From Roseibacillus persicicus (GTDB lineage: Bacteria > Verrucomicrobiota > Verrucomicrobiia > Verrucomicrobiales > Akkermansiaceae), in NCBI RefSeq assembly GCF_014651675.1, contig NZ_BMXI01000009.1, positions 1 to 64,000 on the forward strand: 64,000 bases of DNA, written 5' to 3'. The number at the start of each line of letters is the position of its first letter. Positions within the stretch are counted from its first letter, which is position 1. The notes under the pieces were generated by a model. That model saw only the letters and a program-made list of their open reading frames with translations, did not search any database and was not told the DNA's origin. The translations under genes and the position numbers were made by a program. Positions 43,733 to 51,588 of this stretch are shown one piece after another.

Positions 43733-46427
43733 TGGCCGCTTCTTCTTTTTTCTCAAGTCCCAGGTAGGCGATAAAGTCCTTTCCGGTGGTCCCAGCCTCG
43801 GTGATGACCTTCTCAAGAGCGGCGATCTCAGTGACCAATCCCTTGCTCTTGGCTGCAGTCATTTTGGCTTCAATTTTGCGGATGAAGGCCGCGCGGAGCT
43901 TTTCTGCCGCTGCTTCGCGCTCTCCTTCGTAGCGAACTTGATTTTGATAGTGGCGGGTGAGAATCTCGGCGCCTTTTTCAGGAAAGGAGACTTCGACCTC
44001 GTCCGGGCCGGGCAGATAGATGGCCTCGGGAGAGATGGAATTCTCGTAGAGGGCATAATTCCGCTCGAAGCGTCCGGCGTTCTCTCTCGGAATGCTGCGC
44101 AACCACTGCCGCATCGCCATTCCCTGGGCGGCGGTGTTGTCTTTCAAGCGCTTGATCAGGGTGATGTTGTCTTTCTCTAACAGGCGAACGGCCATGGCCT
44201 TTAACTCGCCAACTTCTCCGGTGTCGCGTCTCATGGAGCCTTCCTCCATAGGGGGCGCGTCCTTGGCATCGTCAGACCACTCGATGATGAAGCCGGAAGC
44301 GTCGCGGTCAGGATCCTGGTTGACCCAGCCCGAGGCGGTGATGGTCAGGCCGGACAGGTCAGGGTCCTCAGCGGGAGAGTCCTCGGCCCAGCGGGCAAAG
44401 TCCCAGCTTTCATTGGTCAACCAGCGCCATTGGCCATCGAAGTTTCTGCCACCCAGCCAGAGAGTCGGCAGACCTGATTCCGTCGCAATGTCGCGCAGGA
44501 AAGAAGCTTCCAGTTCGTCCGAAGCCACTGCCAGAACGCCTCCGGACTCGCGGGCGAGATCCTGGGCTTCCGTTTGGGAAAGCGGCTTGGCCAAGATGAG
44601 GTAGCGCTTTTCGTCCAAGGTGAGGGTGCCGGGGGGCCAGAGGGGGGCTTCCGAGTCCATGGTCTCGGCAATTTTGGCCAAGTGGCTGTCGCGCTGACCT
44701 GTCTGCGAGCCGTCGTCTTCCCATTGGATGAAGAAGGGCAGTGCGAGTTCCGGCTTGCGGGCTTTGATGATTCCGAGGCTGGTCACCATGGCAGCGGTGC
44801 CGGTGCTGGTGCGGGGCTGGGGAAGTTCGAACTCCACATCGCGCACGAGCCAAGCCCAGTCATTGCGGGAGATGGTGCCCGCTCCGAGCCAGACCTCCTT
44901 TTCATCGGGAATTTCAGATGACAGCCAAAGAACGTCGTCCTTGCTGGGAGTGATGGCTAGGTGACCACCGTGTTGTTCGGCGAACTCGATTGCCTCGTGC
45001 CAAGTGAGGGCTTCGTCGACAAAGAAGAAGTGGGAGCCGCCTCGCTTCAGGGAGCCGGCAGGGAACTTCTCTCTTTCGCCGGCCAACAACGCGGGGCGGA
45101 GCTCTTCGAGTTGTTCGCGAGGAGAAAGCGGGCTGGGTTCCTCGGGTTCGGGGGCCTCTCTAGTAGGGGAAGGGGCGGAGCCCAGTGTGATTTGCGGGGT
45201 CGTGGAGGTCAGGCCCGCGGCATCCCGTTCTGCTTGGGCGCGGGCTGCGGCGGCCGCGCGCTTGCGTTCGGCACGCTCTTTCAACTTATTCTCTTCCGCT
45301 TGTGCCTTTTCTTGCTCAGCGGTCTTTTGTTGCAGGGCGGTCCACGTGCCCCAGATGGCAAGGAGGAGTCCTCCGATGATGATGAGGTTGCGTATCAGGG
45401 CAAAATCCGTTCCGCCGGATCGCCGGACGCCTTTGCTTGCTTGCGGGGGAGGGCTGGAGGTTCCTGCGTGGGCCTCCCCTGTGGTCAATACGGCAGCTGA
45501 TTTCGGCTCGCTGGATGCTGGTTGGGTGATGAGGGATTTGGCCTGGGTCGGCTGCACCTTCAGGGTCGCGGCGCCCGAATGAGCGCCTGAATTGAGAAGT
45601 CTGCGCCGGGGGGCTGCCTTCATGCTGTCACGGAGATTTCGCAAAGCGTCCGCCAACTCGGCCGCTGTTGCATAGCGCATCTCCGGATGAGGTTGGATCG
45701 CTTTGGCTATGACGGGATCAATCCGAGGGTCGGCCTGCACGAGCCGGGAAGGGGGCTGATATGGGTCGGAGGGAAGTTGGGTGGTGAGGAGTTCATATAG
45801 CAGCACTCCAATGGCAAAGATATCGGCCTTTTCGTCGGCAACCTCCGGATTGGCCATTACTTCGGGAGCGGTGTAGCCGGGCGTGCCAAAGACCAGGTTA
45901 TCTCCAACGGCCCGTTCTCCTTCCTCCGCCAGGCCAAAGTCACCCAGCTTCGGGGTCCCATCTTGATTGAGAAGAACATTGGCCGGCTTGATGTCGCGGT
46001 GGAGAATTCCGTTCTGGTGGGCGTGGGCCAGTCCGTCGGCAACTTGTAGACACAATTCCACCGCTTTGTTTTCCTCCATCGCACTGCCATAGGCATGTTG
46101 ATAGAGAGTTTCCCCCTCAACAAATTCCATAACGAGATAGAGCAGTCCTTCAACTTCTCCAAAATCGAAAATACTTACTAAATTCGGGTGATTGAGACGT
46201 GCCATGGCTTTCCCTTCCGCAACGAAGCGGAGGCGGAAAGACTCATCAGAACCAAACTCCTGCGGTAGAATCTTGATAGCTACGGGACGGTCGAGCGTAG
46301 TTTGCACTCCCCGATAGACAGCGGCCATACCCCCTTGAGCGAGAAAGGATATTTCGCTGTAGGAGGGCAGGAGGCGGGCGATTTCTTCCGCAGGAAGAAG
46401 CTCGAATGGAGAGGCATGTTCAGACAT
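43725..46427 (-). CDS. Membrane Ser/Thr kinase with two C-type-lectin-like ectodomains
   Basis: A 900-residue bitopic protein. Residues ~25-270 form a Hanks-type kinase: Gly loop LAQGGMAAVYRG, Lys52 (VAIKIL), HRDIKPANVLL with Asp145, and DFG Asp163. A single transmembrane helix is at ~346-368 (RNLIIIGGLLLAIWGTW), preceded by a variable juxtamembrane and followed by an Arg/Ala/Glu coiled coil. The outer part has two C-type lectin-like domains (~455-570, FFVDEALTWHEAIEFAEQHGGHLA...; ~600-700, KPLSQTEAQDLARESGG...WLGG...WRWLTNESWDF) and a C-terminal helical region. This suggests a sugar- or ligand-sensing kinase. Start ATG at 46427; an upstream TTG is less likely. It converges on the NlpC gene. 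Confidence 0.92.
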   Translation of the reverse strand: MSEHASPFELLPAEEIARLLPSYSEISFLAQGGMAAVYRGVQTTLDRPVAIKILPQEFGSDESFRLRFVAEGKAMARLNHPNLVSIFDFGEVEGLLYLVMEFVEGETLYQHAYGSAMEENKAVELCLQVADGLAHAHQNGILHRDIKPANVLLNQDGTPKLGDFGLAEEGERAVGDNLVFGTPGYTAPEVMANPEVADEKADIFAIGVLLYELLTTQLPSDPYQPPSRLVQADPRIDPVIAKAIQPHPEMRYATAAELADALRNLRDSMKAAPRRRLLNSGAHSGAATLKVQPTQAKSLITQPASSEPKSAAVLTTGEAHAGTSSPPPQASKGVRRSGGTDFALIRNLIIIGGLLLAIWGTWTALQQKTAEQEKAQAEENKLKERAERKRAAAAARAQAERDAAGLTSTTPQITLGSAPSPTREAPEPEEPSPLSPREQLEELRPALLAGEREKFPAGSLKRGGSHFFFVDEALTWHEAIEFAEQHGGHLAITPSKDDVLWLSSEIPDEKEVWLGAGTISRNDWAWLVRDVEFELPQPRTSTGTAAMVTSLGIIKARKPELALPFFIQWEDDGSQTGQRDSHLAKIAETMDSEAPLWPPGTLTLDEKRYLILAKPLSQTEAQDLARESGGVLAVASDELEASFLRDIATESGLPTLWLGGRNFDGQWRWLTNESWDFARWAEDSPAEDPDLSGLTITASGWVNQDPDRDASGFIIEWSDDAKDAPPMEEGSMRRDTGEVGELKAMAVRLLEKDNITLIKRLKDNTAAQGMAMRQWLRSIPRENAGRFERNYALYENSISPEAIYLPGPDEVEVSFPEKGAEILTRHYQNQVRYEGEREAAAEKLRAAFIRKIEAKMTAAKSKGLVTEIAALEKVITEAGTTGKDFIAYLGLEKKEEAATN

Positions 46428-46580
46428 AGGCAAAGGTAAGTAGAGATAGAACGTCGCGGATGAATTGATTCTTTGGTAATTTGGTCGATATCACAAACAG
46501 TTCCGTCTTGCTGTCTTGTAAATCTTCTGTCACTGGCGAAAGTTGACTTACCAAGGGGTGAACTCCCCCAAAATGCAATC

Positions 46581-46952
46581 ATGGACGAGGAAAAAATTTG
46601 GAGTGAGATTGGGCCTGATGGATTTGAACGGATCACAGCTGCCTTTTATCAGGGGGTGAGACGGGATTCCCTCTTGGGGCCCATGTACCCTGCTGATGAT
46701 TGGGAGGGGGCCGAGCATCGTTTGGCCCTGTTCCTCAAGTTTCGTTTCGGCCAGGATCAAACCTATTTGGAGGAAAGGGGACACCCCAGATTGCGAATGC
46801 GCCATATGCCGTTCCAAATCGGGGAGGCAGAGCGCGATCGGTGGCTGGATTTGATGGCATCAGCGCTTGAGAGTGAAAATGTTGCGCCAGATACCAGGGA
46901 GGCGATGATGACTTTTTTCTCTGGAGTGGCGGACTTTATGCGCAACCGTTGA
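46581..46952 (+). CDS. Group II truncated hemoglobin
   Basis: A 123-residue heme protein of the trHbO/YjbI group, an O2/NO-binding oxidoreductase-type globin. Visible are the B-helix FYQGVRRDSLLGPMYP, the E/F region with the proximal His in HPRLRMRHMPFQIG, and a Trp in DRWLDLM (G8). The ATG at 46581 was chosen because the 123-residue product matches the family; a longer open frame from 46473 would lack any homologous part. It is divergent from the kinase and followed 65 bp later by the cupredoxin gene. Confidence 0.88.
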   Translation: MDEEKIWSEIGPDGFERITAAFYQGVRRDSLLGPMYPADDWEGAEHRLALFLKFRFGQDQTYLEERGHPRLRMRHMPFQIGEAERDRWLDLMASALESENVAPDTREAMMTFFSGVADFMRNR

Positions 46953-47017
46953 GAAATCCTTCGCAAATTTGATTAATTTTTTGATTCTGCCCGTATTTGG
47001 GACATCTTCAAACAGCT

Positions 47018-47518
47018 ATGAAAACACTGATGATTGCAACCGGAGTTGCCTTGGCAGCCCAAGTATCGATGACCTTCGCCCAAGACGCGGCTACGAAAGA
47101 AGCCCCCGCGGCGGAAGAGGCAAAGAAGGCTGATGTCGAGGTCACTATCGAGGGCAACGACACCATGCAGTTCGACAAGAAGGAATTCACCGTCAAGGAG
47201 GGGCAAACAGTAGCCCTGACCTTCAAAAATGTCGGCAAATTGCCAAAGGCTGCGATGGGCCACAATGTCGTTATCGTGAAGCCCGGCACTGTCATTCCAT
47301 CCTTTGCGATGGACTGTATGCCAAATGCCCAAACTACTGGTCTGCCCCAGAAGCAGGAGTATAAGGACGCTGTGGTGGCCTCCACCAAGATCCTTGGACC
47401 TGGCGAAAGCGAGACCGTAACTTTCACTGCTCCCGCACCGGGAAAATATGACTACATCTGCACCTTCACCGGTCACTTCGGTGTGATGAAGGGTGTGATG
47501 ACTGTTGAGGCCAAATAA
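47018..47518 (+). CDS. Azurin/plastocyanin-like cupredoxin
   Basis: A 166-residue secreted type-1 copper protein. The signal peptide ends near AQDA (residue 22), followed by an Ala/Glu/Lys linker. The copper ligands are His82 (MGHNVV), Cys148 (YICTF), His153 (TGHFGV) and Met157, in the azurin-like order with the G-H-x5-C-type spacing of the family. It should act as a periplasmic electron carrier; no partner oxidase is in the window. The start ATG at 47018 precedes the signal peptide directly. It has its own terminator, and may be read with the globin gene. Confidence 0.9.
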   Translation: MKTLMIATGVALAAQVSMTFAQDAATKEAPAAEEAKKADVEVTIEGNDTMQFDKKEFTVKEGQTVALTFKNVGKLPKAAMGHNVVIVKPGTVIPSFAMDCMPNAQTTGLPQKQEYKDAVVASTKILGPGESETVTFTAPAPGKYDYICTFTGHFGVMKGVMTVEAK

Positions 47519-47545
47519 GGTCTAACAGAGATAACTTTTAGAGAG

Positions 47546-47575
47546 AAAAGGCGGCCGAACGGTCGCCTTTTTTTG
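47546..47575 (+). terminator. Terminator of the cupredoxin gene
   Basis: AAAGGCGGCC-GAAC-GGTCGCCTTT stem with a TTTTTTT run after it, 28 bp beyond the stop codon. Confidence 0.9.
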
Positions 47576-47652
47576 TCTGTGAATGCTCGTGCGAATGACG
47601 TGTGGACGTAGTTCCTGGGGCGAGTGGGGCCAATCACGGTCGCGGCTTGCCA

Positions 47653-48534
47653 TTATTTGCGGAACTTCGCGTAGGCTTCTTTCCCCATGTAGCGCGACAA
47701 AATCGCGGGCGGGGCGTCGTGTAGGTCGACGAGGATAAGCGCGTCGAGACAGTTCGAGAAGGCGGGGTCCAAATTGAACTCTAACAAGGTGGCATTGAGT
47801 TTGAGATATTGTTTCAGCAGCACGGGAATTCCTTTGCCATCGTCTTCTGATTCCGCAATGCGGGCCGAGACCTGATCGATGCTTTCCAGATGAGGAGATA
47901 TCTCCGGCGATCCCGGAAAGGGATTGAGCGGGCGCACCAGAGGGCCCAACTCGCGGTTCCACTTGTTCTCACGCAGAAAGCGCACGATGAGGTCTTTGGA
48001 GAGGGGAGTGTAATCCTGTGAAATGCTCACGGGGCCAAAGAGGCGGTGATACTTGGGGTTGCGGGAGACGAAAGTGGCAATGCCTTTCCAGAGAGCGAGC
48101 AGAGGGGCGAGCGACTTTTGATAGGCCGGGGCGACAAAAGAGCGCCCGAGCTCCAAGGCGGGATTGAGATGCTCGAGAAAGGGCGCTTCAAACTGAAAGA
48201 GGGTCGAGCAATAGAGTCCCTCGGGACCTTGGCTGGCCATGACCTGATCGGTTGGCGCGAGGCGGTAGGCCCCCGCAATCTGGTGCTGGGAGCGATCCCA
48301 GAGAAAGAGATGCAGATAGTGTTGGTCGAAGCGATCGAGATCGATCTCTTGGCCGGTGCCTTCTCCCACGGCTTGAAAGGAGACTTCGCGCAGCCGGCCG
48401 ATTTCGCGCAGGATGTGGGGAATCTGGTCTGCGGTGGCCAGGTAGACCTCGAGGTCGCCTTGTTCAGCAAGACGGCTCGCTTCAGGGAGCTCCGTGAGCT
48501 CGCGCAGGTAGTTGGCAGCGGGGGGCGCAATCAT
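47653..48534 (-). CDS. OlsB-like GNAT acyltransferase
   Basis: A 293-residue protein of the OlsB/'hemolysin-like' GNAT family, which forms an N-acyl-amino-acid (typically lyso-ornithine lipid) from an acyl-ACP. Features seen: a REVSFQAVGEGTG segment, DRFDQHYLHLFLWDR, IAGAYRLAPTD, and the SRSFVAPAYQKS-type block (ELGRSFVAPAYQKSLAPLLALWKGI) with the cofactor-binding region. It lies downstream of the acyltransferase and DinB-like genes with an 18-bp gap, the order seen in ornithine-lipid-type operons. The amino-acid acceptor is not predictable. Confidence 0.8.
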   Translation of the reverse strand: MIAPPAANYLRELTELPEASRLAEQGDLEVYLATADQIPHILREIGRLREVSFQAVGEGTGQEIDLDRFDQHYLHLFLWDRSQHQIAGAYRLAPTDQVMASQGPEGLYCSTLFQFEAPFLEHLNPALELGRSFVAPAYQKSLAPLLALWKGIATFVSRNPKYHRLFGPVSISQDYTPLSKDLIVRFLRENKWNRELGPLVRPLNPFPGSPEISPHLESIDQVSARIAESEDDGKGIPVLLKQYLKLNATLLEFNLDPAFSNCLDALILVDLHDAPPAILSRYMGKEAYAKFRK

Positions 48535-48552
48535 GCAAGGGATGGGATGGGA

Positions 48553-49083
48553 TTAGGCCGAAAGCGCGGAACGGTGCCGAAGGGTGGAGGGGGCAATGCC
48601 GAAGCCATCCTCCAGCTCGATTCCCAGCTCGCGGCAGATGCCGCCAATCATGGCGAAGTGATGGACGGTGTGGCTGACCAGGAACTGCAGTTCACGGCCC
48701 GGGGAGGAGGGTTGCCAATCGTTTTCGCGGAATCCGCAATCCATCTTGACCTGCAGGGTGCCGGGGAGGGCGTCGCGGGTCACTTGTTGAAGACCCTCGC
48801 GGATTTCCGAGGTCTTGACCAAGGCGCTCGCGGTCTGGCTCTCCAATTCGGGCAGGCGCATGCGGGCGTCGTAGTCGACTTTTCCATCTGGTAGTCCGGT
48901 GATGAAAGAGTCGTAGTGGTCGAGGCAATGCCGGAGGTGACCGCCAATGGTTGAATGGTAAAAGCCGGCCGCCGAACGAGTGAAGGCCCCATCGTCCAGA
49001 AGCTCGAGAAGACGCTCTGCTTGGGCGAGGTAGGAGAGATTGGCGTCAATCAGAGGGGTCATAGCAGGCTTCATACTTTTCAT
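48553..49083 (-). CDS. DinB-like putative metal-dependent protein
   Basis: A 176-residue four-helix protein. Three metal-ligand-like histidines are seen in the DinB/YfiT arrangement: GGHLRHCLDHYDSF on helix 2 and the VSHTVHHFAMIGGI pair late in the fold. DinB-superfamily members include thiol transferases and uncharacterised hydrolases. The start is uncertain; several in-frame ATGs (49083, 49074, 49062) precede a TPLIDANLSYLAQAERLLELL helix. It sits 21 bp downstream of the LPLAT gene and 18 bp before the OlsB-like gene, so is in the same operon, but its job there is unclear. Confidence 0.72.
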   Translation of the reverse strand: MKSMKPAMTPLIDANLSYLAQAERLLELLDDGAFTRSAAGFYHSTIGGHLRHCLDHYDSFITGLPDGKVDYDARMRLPELESQTASALVKTSEIREGLQQVTRDALPGTLQVKMDCGFRENDWQPSSPGRELQFLVSHTVHHFAMIGGICRELGIELEDGFGIAPSTLRHRSALSA

Positions 49084-49104
49084 GGGAGGGCTGTGGGGTC
49101 GATT

Positions 49105-50046
49105 TTATTTCGCGTCGCTTTGTTCTCCCCGGTTGGCGAGCTGCAGAACGTGCCTGCGAACAGTGTGGGTAAAGGCAAGGGGATCAAGTGGCAGATCGTC
49201 ACACTTCAGAGCCCGGCCCGTCCGCACCGGGATGGTGTGGCCTCGCAAAGAAAGAAAAGCCCGGGGCAGGGCGAGTAGCCGCAAGGTGGGATGCAGGGCT
49301 CCGGGGAGATGGAACCACAAAGGATTCTCTCCGGGGAAAGCCAGAGGCAGGATCTGGGCCTGCGATTTCTGCGCCAGCCTGGCCAGATGGGTGGTCCACT
49401 GGCCTTCCTCGATGCTGAGGCGCGGCCATCGCCAGCGTTCGACTTCCCCTGCGGGAAAGATGAGCACGCAGCCGCCATTTTTGAGGTGAAGAAGGGCTCG
49501 TCGCATACTTTCCAGATTCAGCCGCCGGGCGGCAGGCGATTCGTCGAGAATTTCGAGGGGAAGAAACCACTCGCGATGAACCGGATGGGCCAAGACCGCA
49601 TTGCCGAATACCAGAGTATCGGGCCGGGCGGCCAATGTGAGGTCGGACGCGATGAGGGCGTCCAGCGCACCATAGGGGTGATTGGCCACCACGAGGACGG
49701 GACCGCTTTTCGGTATTTGATTGGCAAATTCCCCGGCTCCTTCGATTTCGACATCCATGAACTGGCGTCCCGCCAGGTAGGGATTGCGATGGCCGATGGG
49801 GATGCTGGCGGGCATCTCGCTCAAGCCTGCCAAGCCGAGCCAGCGGTCCAGTCGAGCGGCCAGCTGCAGTCGACCGGGGCTCTTCGCAAACGCCGGATAC
49901 TGTTTGGCGAGCGCAAAGAGCGGATCGGGGGATTCCGGGGCGAAAGGCTGGAGCACGGGGAATCCTGCGAGAAAAGAGCGTGCTTGGGAATCGCGAAGAT
50001 TGCAGGCGGGCCGCGCACTTGGAGGAAAAGGATTACTCCTGAGCAT
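49105..50046 (-). CDS. Lysophospholipid acyltransferase (PlsC/OlsA-like)
   Basis: A 313-residue acyltransferase of the LPLAT superfamily. The catalytic H-x(5)-D motif is in VVANHPYGALDALIAS; the later FGNAVLAHPVHREWFLPLEIL and LIFPAGEVERWRWP (EGxR-equivalent) blocks follow in the order of the 'hemolysin'/OlsA-type enzymes that transfer an acyl chain to a lyso-lipid. The ATG at 50046 overlaps the end of the reverse transcriptase gene by 14 nt and has GGAG 9 bases upstream, so the two genes are translationally linked. With the OlsB-like gene downstream it probably completes an aminolipid. Confidence 0.85.
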   Translation of the reverse strand: MLRSNPFPPSARPACNLRDSQARSFLAGFPVLQPFAPESPDPLFALAKQYPAFAKSPGRLQLAARLDRWLGLAGLSEMPASIPIGHRNPYLAGRQFMDVEIEGAGEFANQIPKSGPVLVVANHPYGALDALIASDLTLAARPDTLVFGNAVLAHPVHREWFLPLEILDESPAARRLNLESMRRALLHLKNGGCVLIFPAGEVERWRWPRLSIEEGQWTTHLARLAQKSQAQILPLAFPGENPLWFHLPGALHPTLRLLALPRAFLSLRGHTIPVRTGRALKCDDLPLDPLAFTHTVRRHVLQLANRGEQSDAK

Positions 50047-51322
50047 TGGGCTTGCTCCAATCGAGTTCCTCGAAGGCGGCGCGTAGCCTTTCGCCCCGGA
50101 CCGGATGCAAGCTCGCGATCCAAGCAATGCGGCCTCGCAAGTGGGCTTGGAAATCGGGGTGATGGGAGTGGTTTTGGCTGGAGACACCGTGCTTTCGGCA
50201 GTTGTGGAGAATCGCCTTCAGGGTATCGAATTCCCGGCGGGGGACATTGAGCTTTTGGTTGAAAACGAGACCGGCGGCGGCCTGTCGCTGACTGGCTGCC
50301 ATACGGCGGGTTTTGCGGAAGTTGATCTCGAGGCCTTCTTCGCGCGTGATGATGATGACCCGGTTTTCGAAGCGATGGAGGCCACGTGCCAGCTCTTCGG
50401 TTCCTGAGAACAGCAGGTCGTCGGCGTATCGCGTATAGGAAGCGCCCGCGGATTTCGCCAGACCTGCCAGCCTGCAATCGAGGCGAAAGGCCGCCAAGTT
50501 GGCGAGGGCGGGAGAGGTCGGCGCGCCTTGGGGCAGATGATAGCGGGAATAGAGTTCTTTCTCGGTAAAAGTCAGGTCGGGGCTCGCGCTGCGGTGAGTT
50601 GTGAGAACGGCGAGAGCCAAGGCCACGCCTTCCCGATAACCCAAGGACATGAACAACCGTTTGATACGGGAACGGCCGAGAGAGGGGAAGAAGTTGGCCA
50701 AGTCCATTTTGAGAGCTATCGACTTGTTCGCGTGGGGCTGGGCAAAGTCCACGATGCTATGGCCGGCCCGGAATCCGGTGGCGCATTCGTGCGGCGGCAC
50801 TTTGTCGAGAAGCTCTCTCAGCAGAGTTCGTTGAACCTGTTTTAGCAGCGGCTTGGGGCTTTCCAACAGACGGCGTCCGCCTTTGCGTTTGGGTAGCCAC
50901 TGTTCGTGATAGTGCTGGGCCTTCGGGCTCAAGAGCCATCCCAAGTCATCGGGTTGCAGCGCGAAAAAATCAGCCAAGTCTCCCACGGTCGCGAGTTCGG
51001 GCAAGTGCCAGGCTGAGGTATCGAGAACTGGAGTTGCGGGGCCGACTATGAGGGCCGGGGGCAAGGGCGTGCGGGTCGCATACCATTTCCGCTGCCAATT
51101 CCAAAAGCGGCGGTTCTCGCGAAAGATTTGCTGGAGCTCACGGTTTTCCAAGACCGTCCGGGTCTTGGCGACCTTCCAAACCTCGCGGGTGATAATGAGA
51201 AAGTTGCGGCGTGGTTTGCCGGGAATGACTTTGCGGATGAGGGCGAGCCATGCGTCCAGCTGTCGCTCCTCCTCCAGCAACAGAGTTGATAGATTTTTGA
51301 GCCATAGGGTTGTTGGAGTCAT
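50033..51322 (-). CDS. Retron-type reverse transcriptase
   Basis: A 429-residue RNA-dependent DNA polymerase. Motifs in order: fingers ATGFRAGHSIVDF (~181), LKMDLANFF with catalytic Asp207, HLPQGAPTSPALANLAAFRLD (~262-282), YTRYADDLLFSG with the Y-A-D-D active site at 299-302, and GLEINFRKTRRM. Retron hallmark positions are degenerate but recognisable: DFAQPH (cf. NAxxH) and AAGLVFNQKLNVPR (cf. VTG...N...VPR). The N-terminal ~110 residues plus a helical segment before the fingers match the longer N-terminus I associate with myxobacterial (Mx162-like) retrons rather than short ones. No DGR or group-II-intron features. Start ATG 51322; the stop overlaps the LPLAT start. Confidence 0.85.
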   Translation of the reverse strand: MTPTTLWLKNLSTLLLEEERQLDAWLALIRKVIPGKPRRNFLIITREVWKVAKTRTVLENRELQQIFRENRRFWNWQRKWYATRTPLPPALIVGPATPVLDTSAWHLPELATVGDLADFFALQPDDLGWLLSPKAQHYHEQWLPKRKGGRRLLESPKPLLKQVQRTLLRELLDKVPPHECATGFRAGHSIVDFAQPHANKSIALKMDLANFFPSLGRSRIKRLFMSLGYREGVALALAVLTTHRSASPDLTFTEKELYSRYHLPQGAPTSPALANLAAFRLDCRLAGLAKSAGASYTRYADDLLFSGTEELARGLHRFENRVIIITREEGLEINFRKTRRMAASQRQAAAGLVFNQKLNVPRREFDTLKAILHNCRKHGVSSQNHSHHPDFQAHLRGRIAWIASLHPVRGERLRAAFEELDWSKPNAQE

Positions 51323-51364
51323 GACCTGGCGGCATTCGCAGCGGGCTATTTTTTAGGAGAAAAG

Positions 51365-51515
51365 TAAGGGGAGCCGCCCATCCTGCAACCAGTCTGGTCA
51401 TGCCTCGGGCAGCCTCACGGTAGGCCGTGAAAAGGCCCGAGGCCTCGAATCGGTTCGGTTTTTCTAGTCCCCGGGGTAGCCCCGGAGCGGTCATGGCTGA
51501 CGCCACTCCCTGTCT
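51365..51515 (-). ncRNA. Candidate retron msr-msd RNA
   Basis: Immediately upstream of the RT, the minus strand can fold as: a1 AGGGAGTGGC (51511-51502); stem-loop CCGGGG-CTA-CCCCGG (51485-51471); a smaller stem CCGAA-CCGA-TTCG (51458-51443); a long hairpin GCCTCGGGC...GCCCGAGGC (51443-51402) with an inner CACGG-CCTA-CCGTG; then a2 GCGGCTCCCCT (51377-51367) pairing with a1 apart from one bulge and one mismatch. This is the usual msr, then msd, then RT order. The branching G and exact ends cannot be set by eye. It might instead be an ordinary structured leader. Confidence 0.55.
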
Positions 51516-51588
51516 TGCAAACGAACGACTCCTTGCTTCAAGACGATGATTCCCCCAGAGCGCGGGTCAAGCCAGGAACGGCTGGGGC

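Noticed and set aside
50033..51322. Diversity-generating retroelement or group II intron RT
   Set aside because: No template/variable repeat pair nearby, no maturase or HNH region; fingers and palm motifs are retron-type.
51402..51443. Rho-independent terminator for the permease gene
   Set aside because: The stem has no T-run on the minus strand; the fold fits an msd better, though not proven.
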